Translations under genes and position numbers: made by a program
Assembly: GCF_019511605.1 (NCBI RefSeq)
Contig: NZ_JAEUAV010000006.1
Span: 62,001-126,000 of the forward strand
Source of the DNA: Paraburkholderia phenoliruptrix
GTDB taxonomy: Bacteria > Pseudomonadota > Gammaproteobacteria > Burkholderiales > Burkholderiaceae
Direction of reading: 5' to 3'
DNA length: 64,000 nt
Part shown: in pieces, positions 7,537 to 16,581 of the stretch
Layout of the letters: each line of letters opens with the position of its first letter
Numbering within the stretch: the first letter of the stretch is position 1
The notes under the pieces: model-generated
The model's database searches: none
What the model was told of the DNA's origin: nothing
What the model saw: the letters and a program-made list of their open reading frames with translations, nothing else

Positions 7537-10500
7537 TCATTCAGCGGAGGACATGGCGCGAATCCGGGCGACGCTTTCCTTCACGTCCTGCCATGCGGGC
7601 TTGCCGCCCGCGAATTGCTGGCGCAGATATGACACGAGCTCGGCGACCTGGGCGTCGTTGAAACTGTCGCGGTAAGCCGGCATCGTACCGAGTTCGGGCC
7701 GCGCAGGCGAGCCGATACCGTCGAGAATCACGCGGATCAGATTATCTGGCGTGGCGCTATGCAGGTTCGTGTTGAGCGCGAGCGACGGATGCGCGCCGAA
7801 CAGCTGCGGCCCGCTTCCCGTGTGATGACACGCGGCGCAGGCGCCGTCGAAAAGTCGCGCGCCCACGCCCGAGGGCGCGCCGCGAATCGCGCTGGCCGCT
7901 TCGTATTGGCGCGCCATCGCCGCCACGTCGACGTTGGGCTCGAGCGGACTCAGCGACGCAAGATACGCGGCCATCGCGCGAATGTCGCTATCGGGCAGCG
8001 CCGCGAGATCGGCGACAACCGGCGCCATCGGCCCCGCGGCCACGCCGTGCAACGGCGCGTGGCCAAAGCGCAGATAGCGGAACAGTTCGTCCTCGGTCCA
8101 CGGCACCGGCGAGTTCGACAGCGACGACAACGCCGGCGCTTCCCACCCTTCCGCGCTGCCGCCGCCCATGAAAACCGCGCCGGTTTTCTCGGCGCCGAAT
8201 GCATTGCGCGGCGTGTGACACGCGCTGCAATGTCCGAGGCCATTGACGAGATACGCGCCGCGATTCCATTGCGCGCTCTGCGCGGGGCTCGCGGCGAAGC
8301 TGTTGCGGGCGAGAAAGAGGCCGTTCCATGCGGCCATGAGCGGACGTGCGTTGAATGGAAACCGCAGCCTGGTTTGCGGCGGACGCAAGCGCACAGGCGT
8401 TTGCGACATCAGATACGCGTACAGCGCCTCGAGGTCTTCGTCGGAAGTGTTCTTGAACGATGTGTACGGAAAGGCAGGATACAGCCGGTGTCCGTCGCGG
8501 CTAATGCCTTCGCGCATCGCGCGAATGAACGCTTGCAGCGACCACGAACCAATGCCCGTCTGCACATCGGGCGTGAGATTCGTGCTGTACACGATGCCGA
8601 AAGGTGTTTCCAGCGGCTTGCCGCCGGCGTTCGGCACGCCGTTGCGCGCGGTGTGGCACACCGCGCAATTGCCGAGCGACGCCAGCACCTTGCCGCGTGC
8701 GACGAGGTCGGCAGCGAATGCACTCGCAAGCGGCGGCGCAATCGGCGCGATGGGCTGCGGCGCCAACGACAAGGCCCCGAGCCAGCCCGCCGCGCCTGCT
8801 GCCAACGCGCCCAGAAAACCCAGCCGCCAGCGCTTTTTCCGGCGCGCGGCCGCGTCCTCGGCTTGCGCATCCGCGAGCGCGGCGCGAATCGTTTCGGGTG
8901 TGAACGGCGGCCTGCGAAAGCGCACACCGGTTGCGTCATACAGCGCGTTGGCAATCGCGGCCGCGCCCGGCAGCGAGGCCGACTCGCCCGCGCCCAAGGG
9001 CGCCTCGCCGTGCCGAGGCATCATCACGACGTCGATCACCGGCACTTCGCGGAACGTGAGGATCGGATACGCGCCCCACTCCTGGCTCGTTACCGCGTTA
9101 TCGCCGAACGTCACGCGTTCTTTCAGCGCGCGGCTCGTCGCCTGAATCACGTTGCCATGAATCTGGTGACGCACGCCGTCGGGATTGATCGTCGTGCCGT
9201 TGTCCTGACCGACCACGACGCGCGTTACCGCGAGTTCGCCGCTTCTGCGATTCACTTCCACGTCCGCGACCCACGCACACCAGGCCGCGCCGAAGCCGGG
9301 AAACTTGCTGTGCACATAGCGCGCGTAGGCAATGCCGCGGCCCCGCGCAATGTCGCCATCTTCGCGCGGCTCGCCGGTTGCGGCTTGCCGCGCACGCGGC
9401 TGCCAGCCCGCGCGCTCGGCAACCGCTTTCACGAGCTCAGCCGCGCGTGGATCGCGCAAATGCTTCAGGCGGAATTCGACAGGATCGGCACCGGCCTCGA
9501 CCGCCAGTTCGTCGATGAACGACTCGTGCGCGAAGGTATTGGGCAACGCGGACACGCCGCGCAACCACGAGGCGCGCACGATAGGCGGCGTGTCGTCGCA
9601 GACAACGCGCATGGCGCGGTAGTCGTAGGGCGGCACGGCCGTGCGGTCGCCCATTTCGAATACCTGCGGTTGCGCCGGCAACGCGCCGGTCAGCAACAGC
9701 GCGAGCGTAGGCGCGTCGTTCGATGGGTAACGCGTCGCGAAGTCGTAAGCCGCAAGTTCGCCTTCCGCGCTCAAAGCGCCGCGCACATCCATCAATTGCG
9801 CGGCGCCCTTCGGCTCCCATGCATGCTCGTCCTCGCGCGACAGTTGCACGCGCACCGGTGCGCCCGTTGCACGCGAGAGCAAGGCGGCGTCCGCGGCGAC
9901 GTCGTCCGCGCAATTGCGGCCGTAGCAGCCTGCCGCGTCCATGCGCACGATCTCGATCTGCGCTTCATCCAGAGACAGCAGCAACGCGAGGTCGGCGCGC
10001 AGCGAATGCGGGTTCTGCGTCCCGGACCATACCTTCAATGCGCCGTCACGATAGTCGGCCACCGCGCACGAGGGCCCAATCGACGCATGCATCTGAAACG
10101 GCCACACGTATGTGCGATTCAGCGTGTGGGCAGGGTCGAGCGCGAGCGCCGTGTCCACATCGCCTTCGATCACGAGGTCGCGCCGCGTCGCCGGATTGGC
10201 GCGCAGCGCGGCTTCTACCTGTTCGCTGGTTTCGAGCGGCGGCAATGCTTCGGGGTTTTTCCACCGCACGTCGAGCTGCTTAGCGGCTTGCTGTGCGATT
10301 TCCTCACGCTCGGCCACGATGCCGACGAAGTCGCGTATCACCACGACCTTGACGATGCCAGGCAGATCATGGATCGACGCTTCGTCGACGCGCAGCAAAC
10401 TGTTGCCGACAAAATCGCCCTGCGCGAGGCCCGCATACGGCGGGCGCACGACGCGCCCATGCAGCATGCCGGGCACGCGCACATCGTGCACGAAGCTCAA

Positions 10501-11172
10501 TTCGCCGGTTGCCTTCGCGGGTATGTCCACGCGCGGCGCCTTTTTGCCGACCACCGTATAGCCGCTGGGGTCTTTCAAAGGCGCATCGGCGCGCAGTTTC
10601 AATTCGATGCGTTGTCCCGCAATGAGCTCGCCATAAGCGATGCCTCTGGTGCCCGCTCCAACTCCGGCGCCTGCATGATCGCGTTCGACCACGATGCCGT
10701 CGCGCACGGCAAGCTTCTCCGCGCCGACGCCAAGCCGCTGCGCCGCCTGGGCGATGAGCCACTGCCGTGCCTGTGCCGCGGCATGCCGCAAGGGCACGGC
10801 AGTGATCTGCAACGTGGCGCTGGCAATGGTCGGCCCTTGATTCGGCGTCTCGTTCGTGTGGCCGAGGACGATCGACACGCGCGTCAACGGCACATCGAGT
10901 TCTTCGGCAACGATCTGCGCGAGCGCGGTGCCTATTCCCGTCCCCAGATCGACATGGCCATTGAAGGCAACCACGCTGCCGTCGTCGCGCACGGCGAGAA
11001 AGAGCTCAGCCTCGCTCGGCACGAACGACGAACGCGAGCCGGGTTGACCGACCGCCGGTTTGACCGGCGCTGGCGGCGGCCGCGTGACGATCAGCACGCT
11101 TTGCGCGTCGTAGAGCTGCTTGCGCGACGGCGGCGCGACGCGGCGATCCACGCTGAAGTCCGGCCCGGTCAT
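7537..11172 (-). CDS. Molybdopterin hydroxylase large subunit fused to a tri-heme cytochrome c (NicB-like)
   Basis: The product is 1211 residues from the ATG at 11172, with AAAGGAG upstream and a 4-bp ATGA overlap with the 2Fe-2S subunit. Residues 1 to about 770 are the aldehyde-oxidase / isoquinoline-1-oxidoreductase type Mo subunit (GHVDLGTGIGTALAQIVAEE, GCYGRNCADDVAADAALL, GAGESASLPGAAAIANALYD). A membrane segment follows at about 784-802. Then come three CxxCH heme sites: CAVCH 836-840, CSACH 982-986 and CAACH 1112-1116. This Mo-plus-cytochrome layout and length match nicotinate dehydrogenase subunit B of the Pseudomonas putida type. It would hydroxylate an N-heteroaromatic ring, with electrons passing through 2Fe-2S clusters and hemes to the respiratory chain. 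With enamidase and hydroxynicotinate reductase in the same operon, nicotinate to 6-hydroxynicotinate is the likely reaction. A related substrate cannot be excluded. Confidence 0.85.
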   Translation of the reverse strand: MTGPDFSVDRRVAPPSRKQLYDAQSVLIVTRPPPAPVKPAVGQPGSRSSFVPSEAELFLAVRDDGSVVAFNGHVDLGTGIGTALAQIVAEELDVPLTRVSIVLGHTNETPNQGPTIASATLQITAVPLRHAAAQARQWLIAQAAQRLGVGAEKLAVRDGIVVERDHAGAGVGAGTRGIAYGELIAGQRIELKLRADAPLKDPSGYTVVGKKAPRVDIPAKATGELSFVHDVRVPGMLHGRVVRPPYAGLAQGDFVGNSLLRVDEASIHDLPGIVKVVVIRDFVGIVAEREEIAQQAAKQLDVRWKNPEALPPLETSEQVEAALRANPATRRDLVIEGDVDTALALDPAHTLNRTYVWPFQMHASIGPSCAVADYRDGALKVWSGTQNPHSLRADLALLLSLDEAQIEIVRMDAAGCYGRNCADDVAADAALLSRATGAPVRVQLSREDEHAWEPKGAAQLMDVRGALSAEGELAAYDFATRYPSNDAPTLALLLTGALPAQPQVFEMGDRTAVPPYDYRAMRVVCDDTPPIVRASWLRGVSALPNTFAHESFIDELAVEAGADPVEFRLKHLRDPRAAELVKAVAERAGWQPRARQAATGEPREDGDIARGRGIAYARYVHSKFPGFGAAWCAWVADVEVNRRSGELAVTRVVVGQDNGTTINPDGVRHQIHGNVIQATSRALKERVTFGDNAVTSQEWGAYPILTFREVPVIDVVMMPRHGEAPLGAGESASLPGAAAIANALYDATGVRFRRPPFTPETIRAALADAQAEDAAARRKKRWRLGFLGALAAGAAGWLGALSLAPQPIAPIAPPLASAFAADLVARGKVLASLGNCAVCHTARNGVPNAGGKPLETPFGIVYSTNLTPDVQTGIGSWSLQAFIRAMREGISRDGHRLYPAFPYTSFKNTSDEDLEALYAYLMSQTPVRLRPPQTRLRFPFNARPLMAAWNGLFLARNSFAASPAQSAQWNRGAYLVNGLGHCSACHTPRNAFGAEKTGAVFMGGGSAEGWEAPALSSLSNSPVPWTEDELFRYLRFGHAPLHGVAAGPMAPVVADLAALPDSDIRAMAAYLASLSPLEPNVDVAAMARQYEAASAIRGAPSGVGARLFDGACAACHHTGSGPQLFGAHPSLALNTNLHSATPDNLIRVILDGIGSPARPELGTMPAYRDSFNDAQVAELVSYLRQQFAGGKPAWQDVKESVARIRAMSSAE

Positions 11173-11696
11173 GCACGCGCTCCTTTGTCGCCGTCATCGT
11201 CGTCATCGCGACTCTGGTTCTGCATTGCCAGTAGTTCGGCGGCGCGCTGCACCGCCCGCATGATCTCGACATGCGTGCCGCAACGGCACAGGTTGCGCGA
11301 CAGTTCGCGGCGAATCGTCTCCATGCCCGGATGCGGATCGCGCTCGAGCAGCGCCTTCGTCGTCATGATCATGCCGCTCAGGCAGTAGCCGCATTGCGCG
11401 GCCTGTTCTTCGATAAACGCCTGCTGCACCGGATGCAACGCGGTGCGCGTGCCCAGCCCTTCGAGTGTGGTGATCTCATGGCCCAATGCGACCCTCGCAG
11501 TCGTAACGCACGCGCGTGTCGGCATGCCGTCGAGCAGCACCGTGCATGCGCCGCATTCGCCGAGGCCACAGCCAAACTTCGGCCCGTTGAGCGCGAGGTC
11601 GTTGCGCAGCAGGTAAAGCAGGGGCGTATCCGCCGACGCGCTGACAAAATGCATCGCACCATTGACCTTCAACGCGAGCGGCGCGGGCCCGTTCAT
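11169..11696 (-). CDS. 2x[2Fe-2S] small subunit of the molybdopterin hydroxylase (NicA-like)
   Basis: The start is the ATG at 11696, giving 175 residues. The upstream TTG at 11720 has no better ribosome site. The N-terminal ferredoxin-like domain carries C43, C48, C51 and C63 (pattern CGLGECGAC...C). The C-terminal helical domain carries C102, C105, C137 and C139 (CGYC and CRC). All eight cluster ligands are thus present. This is the standard electron-transfer subunit of the xanthine-oxidase family. Its stop overlaps the start of the Mo/cytochrome subunit by 4 bp, which points to coupled translation of a two-subunit enzyme. It is 31 bases after the amidohydrolase gene in the same operon. Electrons would go from the Mo site through these clusters to the fused hemes. 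Confidence 0.92.
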   Translation of the reverse strand: MNGPAPLALKVNGAMHFVSASADTPLLYLLRNDLALNGPKFGCGLGECGACTVLLDGMPTRACVTTARVALGHEITTLEGLGTRTALHPVQQAFIEEQAAQCGYCLSGMIMTTKALLERDPHPGMETIRRELSRNLCRCGTHVEIMRAVQRAAELLAMQNQSRDDDDDGDKGARA

Positions 11697-11727
11697 GCGC
11701 GCACCGGCCGCGCCGTGCAAAGCGCGT

Positions 11728-12927
11728 TCATAGCACCACCGGCACTTCGGTAGCGGGGGGCGTGTTGCGGCTGCGCCGGCAGCGGATCAAACCGTCGATC
11801 ATCACCATGCCCACGCCCGGAATGTCGCCAAGTTGCACGCTTTCCAGCAGCGTATCTGCCGCCGTATGTTGCGCGCGGTCCATGAACACGAGATCGGCGG
11901 GACGGCCTACTTCGATGAGCCCCTGGCGCAAGTTGCGTTGGCGTGCCGTGTTGCCGGTGGCAAAGCAGAACGCGATTTCCGCAGGCACGTCCGCAAGACT
12001 CGAAATCAGCGCGATCATGCGCAGAATGCCGAGCGGCTGCACGCCGGAACCGGCGGGACTGTCGGTGCCGAGAATGATCCGGTGCGGGCATTTCAGTTCG
12101 ACCGCATGACGCGCGGTCAGCAATGCAATGCGTTCATTGCCGTTATGGACGATTTCCAGCGCGCGGCTCGACTGCTCGCACAAATCGCAAACATGGCGGT
12201 ACGACAACGACGTATGCCCGCCATTGATGTGGCCGATCACGTCCGCATCGGCCGCGAGCACCACGTCGCGGTCGATCAGCCCGGAACCCGGAATCGACGG
12301 GCCGCCCGTGTGAATCGTGCTTTGAATGCCGTATTTGCGGGCCCACGCGACCATCTGCGCCGCCTCTTCGCCGGCCTTGACGCTGCCGAGCCCCACTTCG
12401 CCAAGCAGCTTCACACCGGCCTCGGACAGTTCCTTGAAGTCTTCCTCGACCATGCCCTTTTCGATTACCGGCGCGCCCGCCATCACCTTGACGCCGCCGC
12501 CGACGCCCGCGCCGCGCATGCCTTCGAACGAACGCTGCGCGGTAATGGCAAGCGCCTTCACGCCGAGCACATCTTTTGGACGACCAGGCAAATGCACTTC
12601 ACCGGCCGAAATCATTGTGGTCACGCCGCCGTTCAGATTCGATTCGATCCAGCCAAGCTGATTCTGACGCGGCGTCCAGTCGCCGAATACCGGATGCACG
12701 TGTGAGTCGATCAACCCCGGCGCAACCGTGGTGCCCTTGCAATCGACGGTGGTCCGCGCGCCTTCCAGGTCGCAGTCCTTTTCGTTGCCGACAGCCACGA
12801 TCACACCGTCGTCGATCACGATCGTCGTGGCGTCGAGAATCGGCTGATCGATGTCTCCGGATAACAGCAGGCCGATGTTGGTTACCGCGACCTTGCCCGA
12901 CAAGCCTGTCAACGTCTCTGCTGCCAT
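11728..12927 (-). CDS. Enamidase-like amidohydrolase (1,4,5,6-tetrahydro-6-oxonicotinate hydrolysis)
   Basis: The start is the ATG at 12927 with AAGGAG, giving 399 residues. This is an amidohydrolase-superfamily protein with HVH at 76-78 (DSHVHP), later His residues in STIHTGG and VIGHINGG, and Asp in LGTDSPAG. Several segments are those of Eubacterium barkeri enamidase as I know it: GGVTTMISAGEVHLPGRPKD, GEVGLGSVK, HTGGPSIPGS, PLGILRMI, and the SRNTPPA tail. That enzyme opens the reduced ring to (S)-2-formylglutarate and ammonia. Because 6-hydroxynicotinate reductase is encoded in the same operon, the enamidase role is better supported than a generic hydantoinase or dihydroorotase role. It is cytoplasmic, with no signal peptide. 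The gene lies between the ABC ATPase genes and the hydroxylase genes. Confidence 0.85.
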   Translation of the reverse strand: MAAETLTGLSGKVAVTNIGLLLSGDIDQPILDATTIVIDDGVIVAVGNEKDCDLEGARTTVDCKGTTVAPGLIDSHVHPVFGDWTPRQNQLGWIESNLNGGVTTMISAGEVHLPGRPKDVLGVKALAITAQRSFEGMRGAGVGGGVKVMAGAPVIEKGMVEEDFKELSEAGVKLLGEVGLGSVKAGEEAAQMVAWARKYGIQSTIHTGGPSIPGSGLIDRDVVLAADADVIGHINGGHTSLSYRHVCDLCEQSSRALEIVHNGNERIALLTARHAVELKCPHRIILGTDSPAGSGVQPLGILRMIALISSLADVPAEIAFCFATGNTARQRNLRQGLIEVGRPADLVFMDRAQHTAADTLLESVQLGDIPGVGMVMIDGLIRCRRSRNTPPATEVPVVL

Positions 12928-12956
12928 CTGCTTCTCCTTTTGCAACGACGGTTGGA

Positions 12957-13670
12957 TCACACGCTCAGGTACGCGCGCCTCACTGTTTCGTTCTTCGCCA
13001 GTTCGCCGATAGCGCCGCTAAAGCGGATTTGCCCTTTTTCAAGCACATACGCGCGGTCGCTGACCAGCTCCGCGAAGTGCAGGTTCTGCTCGGACAACAG
13101 AATGGACAGCCCCTCGCGCTTGAGCTCGAGAATCATGTTGGCCATCTGTTCGACGATCACGGGCGCGACGCCTTCCGACGGTTCATCGAGCAACACGAGA
13201 TACGGATTGCCCATCAAGGTGCGCGACACGGTGAGCATCTGCTGCTCGCCGCCGCTCATCTGTCCACCGGGACGCCGCGGCATTTCGCCGAGATTGGGGA
13301 AGAGCCGGAAGAGCTTTTCCGGCGTCCATTGCGGCGCGCCTTCGCGCGGCGGCTGGCGGCCCGTGTCGAGGTTTTCCATCACCGTCAGATCGGCGAATAC
13401 GCGCCTGTCTTCCGGCACGAAGCCCATGCCCATGCGCGCGATCCTGTACGGCGGCAGCGCGGCAATGTCCTGCCCGCGAAACGTGACCTGGCCCCGCCGG
13501 CGCGGCAGCAAGCCCATGATGGCTTTCATGGTGGTCGACTTGCCCGCGCCGTTGCGGCCCATCAACGCGACCACTTCGCCGCGCCCGACTTCGAGGCCGA
13601 CGTCGAACAGAATATGCGCGCGGCCGTAAAACGCGTTGAGGCCCGCAACTTTCAGCATCGGCTCGCTCAT
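12957..13670 (-). CDS. ABC importer ATPase, LivF type
   Basis: This is a 237-residue ATPase with Walker A (MGRNGAGKST), signature (MSGGEQQM) and Walker B (LVLLDEPSEG), and it ends with the short C-terminus typical of LivF. Its ATG overlaps the stop of the LivG-type gene by 4 bp. The final part has the family segment LLSEQNLHFAELVSDRAYVLEKG. It forms the second cytoplasmic ATPase of the branched-chain-amino-acid-type importer whose permease lies just upstream. The neighbourhood argues for uptake of the substrate of the catabolic genes and not of amino acids. Confidence 0.93.
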   Translation of the reverse strand: MSEPMLKVAGLNAFYGRAHILFDVGLEVGRGEVVALMGRNGAGKSTTMKAIMGLLPRRRGQVTFRGQDIAALPPYRIARMGMGFVPEDRRVFADLTVMENLDTGRQPPREGAPQWTPEKLFRLFPNLGEMPRRPGGQMSGGEQQMLTVSRTLMGNPYLVLLDEPSEGVAPVIVEQMANMILELKREGLSILLSEQNLHFAELVSDRAYVLEKGQIRFSGAIGELAKNETVRRAYLSV

Positions 13671-14476
13671 TGCAAGGCTCCTTCGCCACCGTGGCCGCCC
13701 ACTGAGTCGTGCAGCGTGGCGTGCGGCTGAAACGTCTTGCCGGTGCCGAAATACACTTCCTGCACGCGCGGGTCGTTGCGGATCGTGTCGCCGTCGCCCT
13801 CCGCAATCAGTTTGCCGCGCGCGAGCACGATCATGCGGTCGGCGTAGGCAAACACCACGTCCATGCTGTGCTCGGTAAACAACACGCCAATTTGCTGCTC
13901 GGCGACGAGCCGCCGTGTCAGCGCCATCAGTTCGTTACGCTCCTTCGGTGCCATGCCCGCAGTCGGTTCGTCCATCAACAACAGCTTGGGACGGTTCGCA
14001 AGCGCAATCGCCAGTTCGACGCGCTTGACGTCGCCATAGGCGAGCACGCCACATGCGCGATTCGCGTCGGCGGCCATGCCGACCTGTTCGAGCAGTGCGA
14101 GGGCTTCATCGGCATAGCGCGAACCGGCGGGCTTCCACAGGCCGAAGGTCTTGCGCTCGCGCGACACGAGCGCCATCTGCACGTTCTCTAGCACGGTCAT
14201 CGAATTGAAGGTCGCCGCGATCTGAAACGTGCGGCCCACGCCGCGCCGCCAGATATCGCGTGGACGCATGCCGACGAGTTCGTGTCCGTCGAAACGGATG
14301 GACCCCGACGACGGCGCCAGCTGGCCATTGACCATGTTGAAGCACGTGGACTTGCCCGCGCCGTTCGGCCCGAGCAGCGCGAGAAGCTGGCCGGCTTCGA
14401 GCGTGAACGACACGTTGTCGACAGCCTTCAGTCCTCCGAACGACCTGGAGAGGCCGGATACCTGCAACAAGCTCAT
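13667..14476 (-). CDS. ABC importer ATPase, LivG type
   Basis: The start is the ATG at 14476 with AGGAGG, giving 269 residues. The reading frame continues upstream but that part lies inside the permease gene. Walker A is GPNGAGKST, the Q-loop region is GVGRTFQIAATFNSMTVLENV, and Walker B is LLLMDEPTAGM. It has the longer helical insert after Walker A usual for LivG. The C-terminus (about residues 240-269) is a His- and Gly-rich tail of no known function. It overlaps the permease stop and the LivF start by 4 bp each, so permease, LivG and LivF are translationally coupled. Confidence 0.93.
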   Translation of the reverse strand: MSLLQVSGLSRSFGGLKAVDNVSFTLEAGQLLALLGPNGAGKSTCFNMVNGQLAPSSGSIRFDGHELVGMRPRDIWRRGVGRTFQIAATFNSMTVLENVQMALVSRERKTFGLWKPAGSRYADEALALLEQVGMAADANRACGVLAYGDVKRVELAIALANRPKLLLMDEPTAGMAPKERNELMALTRRLVAEQQIGVLFTEHSMDVVFAYADRMIVLARGKLIAEGDGDTIRNDPRVQEVYFGTGKTFQPHATLHDSVGGHGGEGALQ

Positions 14477-16419
14477 AGCCCCTCCTTGATTGCCGCGCGT
14501 TGGGACGCGGGTGTCGCGGCGTTCTCCGCGTTGTCGCGGCTGTTCGCGTCGTCGCCGAAACGCTCGCGAATGAAACCGACAATGCCCTGTGGAAACGCAA
14601 TCACCAGCAGCAGAATGGCGAAGCCGAGCAGCGCCTGCCAATAATCGGTCTGGCGCGCGACGGTGTCCTGCAGCCACGTGAACACGGCCGCGCCGACTAT
14701 CGGGCCGGCGAGCGTTTGCAGACCGCCGAGCAGCACCATGACCAGACCGTCGACCGAGCGGCTCACACTGATCACTTCGGGCGAGATCGTGCCCTTGGAG
14801 AACGCATACAACGAACCCGCGAGTCCGCAGAACAGCGACGCGATCACAAAGGACGCCCACTGCACGCGCTTCACGTCGATGCCGATAGCCTCCGCGCGCA
14901 ACACCGAGTCGCGCGACGCACGCATTGCGTAACCCAGCGGCGAGAACAGCATGCGCCGCAACAGCCACACGCCGATCACCGCGCAAAAGAGCGTGACGTA
15001 ATAGAACGCCACCGGCGACGAAAGCCAGTCAGCCGGCCACAAACCGAGAATGCCGTTGCTGCCGCCCGTCACATCGTCCCACTGGAAAACGACCGACCAG
15101 ACGATCTGCGCGAAAGCGAGCGTGAGCATGGCCAGATAAACGCCCGACAGACGCACGCAGAACCAGCCGAATACCAGCGCGCCCCCCACTGCGAGAAGCG
15201 GGGCCAGCAGCAGCGCGGCTTCCATCGGCAGGTTCAGGACCTTGAGGAACAGCGCCGCGCCATACGCGCCGAGCCCGAAGTACGCGGCATGACCGAACGA
15301 ATGCATGCCGCCCGGCCCCATGATGAAATGCAGGCTCGTTGCAAACAGAACGGCGATCAGTATTTCGACCAGCAGCACCGGCATGTACGGAAACGCATTG
15401 GCCGCGAGCGGCGCAAGGAGCAGAACCAGCAGCACGATTGCAGCCAGCCATTTGACGCGCTTGCCCGCGGGACGCAACGGCGTTTCAGGCGCCGCCATGC
15501 CCCGCACCGCGGCACTTGCGCGACCGAGCAGCCCCCAGGGTCGCACGACCAGCACCACCGCCATCACGACGAACTCAGCCACGAGCGTGAAGCGGCTCAA
15601 CGAGAGGCCGACGCCGAAAATCGTCACATGTCCAAGGCCGATGCACAGCGCCTTGATCTCCGCAATGATCAGCGCCGCCACGAAAGCGCCCGGAATCGAG
15701 CCCATGCCGCCCACCACGACGACCACGAACGCATTGCCGATGGTCTCGAGATCGAGTGAGAGATTCGCCGACATGCGCGGGCCTTGCAGTGCGCCGCCCA
15801 GACCGGCGAGAAACGCTCCGACAAAAAACACCCCGGTAAACAACCACGCCTGATTGATGCCGAGTGCGCCGAGCATTTCGCGGTCCTGCGTCGCCGCGCG
15901 CACCAGCGTGCCCCAGCGCGTGCGCGTCAACGCGTACCACAGCAGCAGCAACACCACCGGACCGATCACGATCAAAGCAATGTCATAAGTGGGCAGCGGA
16001 TGGCCGAGAAAATTTACCGCGCCAGCCAGATGCGGCGCGCGCGGTCCGAACAGATCTTGCGGTCCCCACAGCCATAGCGCGGTGTCGCGAAAAATCAGCA
16101 CCAGTGCGAACGTGGCGAGCAGATGAAAAAGCTCTGGCGCCTGGTAAATGCGCCGCAAAACGACGACCTCGACCAGCGCGCCGAGCACGGCAACCACCAG
16201 CGCGGCGGCCAGCACGGACAGCCAGAAGCCGCCGGCCGTCTGCCCGAAGCGGCTCGCCATGCTGTACGCAATGTAGATGCCGAACATATAGAACGAGCCG
16301 TGCGCGAAATTGACGATGCGCGTCACGCCGAAGATCAACGACAAGCCCGCGGCGACCAGAAACAGCGTCGACGCGTCGGCGAGTCCGTTGACCAGTTGTA
16401 CCAGCAAATTCGAAAGCAT
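14473..16419 (-). CDS. Fused LivH-LivM type ABC permease
   Basis: The start is the ATG at 16419 (MLSNLLVQLVNGLADASTLF), preceded by GAGGG, giving 648 residues. Residues 1 to about 300 are a LivH permease (GLSLIFGVTRIVNFAHGSFYM near the start, VVVVGGMGSIPGAFVAALI near the end). After a linker, residues about 330-620 are a LivM permease (SFGHAAYFGLGAYGAALFL, VYLAMLTLAFAQIVWSV, VMVLLGGLQTLAGPIVGA). LivH and LivM are separate genes in E. coli, while single-chain fusions occur in proteobacterial transporters for aromatic acids and urea-like compounds. The product is a multi-spanning inner-membrane protein that partners with the two ATPases downstream and the binding protein at 6237-7445. The 162 bases before it (16420-16581) hold no gene. 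Confidence 0.9.
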   Translation of the reverse strand: MLSNLLVQLVNGLADASTLFLVAAGLSLIFGVTRIVNFAHGSFYMFGIYIAYSMASRFGQTAGGFWLSVLAAALVVAVLGALVEVVVLRRIYQAPELFHLLATFALVLIFRDTALWLWGPQDLFGPRAPHLAGAVNFLGHPLPTYDIALIVIGPVVLLLLWYALTRTRWGTLVRAATQDREMLGALGINQAWLFTGVFFVGAFLAGLGGALQGPRMSANLSLDLETIGNAFVVVVVGGMGSIPGAFVAALIIAEIKALCIGLGHVTIFGVGLSLSRFTLVAEFVVMAVVLVVRPWGLLGRASAAVRGMAAPETPLRPAGKRVKWLAAIVLLVLLLAPLAANAFPYMPVLLVEILIAVLFATSLHFIMGPGGMHSFGHAAYFGLGAYGAALFLKVLNLPMEAALLLAPLLAVGGALVFGWFCVRLSGVYLAMLTLAFAQIVWSVVFQWDDVTGGSNGILGLWPADWLSSPVAFYYVTLFCAVIGVWLLRRMLFSPLGYAMRASRDSVLRAEAIGIDVKRVQWASFVIASLFCGLAGSLYAFSKGTISPEVISVSRSVDGLVMVLLGGLQTLAGPIVGAAVFTWLQDTVARQTDYWQALLGFAILLLVIAFPQGIVGFIRERFGDDANSRDNAENAATPASQRAAIKEGL

Positions 16420-16581
16420 CGAGACCCTCGGCAGCTTGCCGACCGCCCGCACGCTGATATCCGTGCGGCCCGGCCAGCAGACGTTGCAGCGCGTGCGGCA
16501 CCGTGCGCGCACGCATCAACGGCAGCACACTACCTGAAAGAAATCCACTGTGGGGACCCGCCAGGCAAACGCATGCCGATC

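Noticed and set aside
7759..11388. Very long open frame on the + strand (about 1200 codons)
   Set aside because: It is exactly antisense to the molybdenum hydroxylase genes, is rich in Arg/His/Ala as expected of mirror frames in GC-rich DNA, and has no domain or ribosome site.
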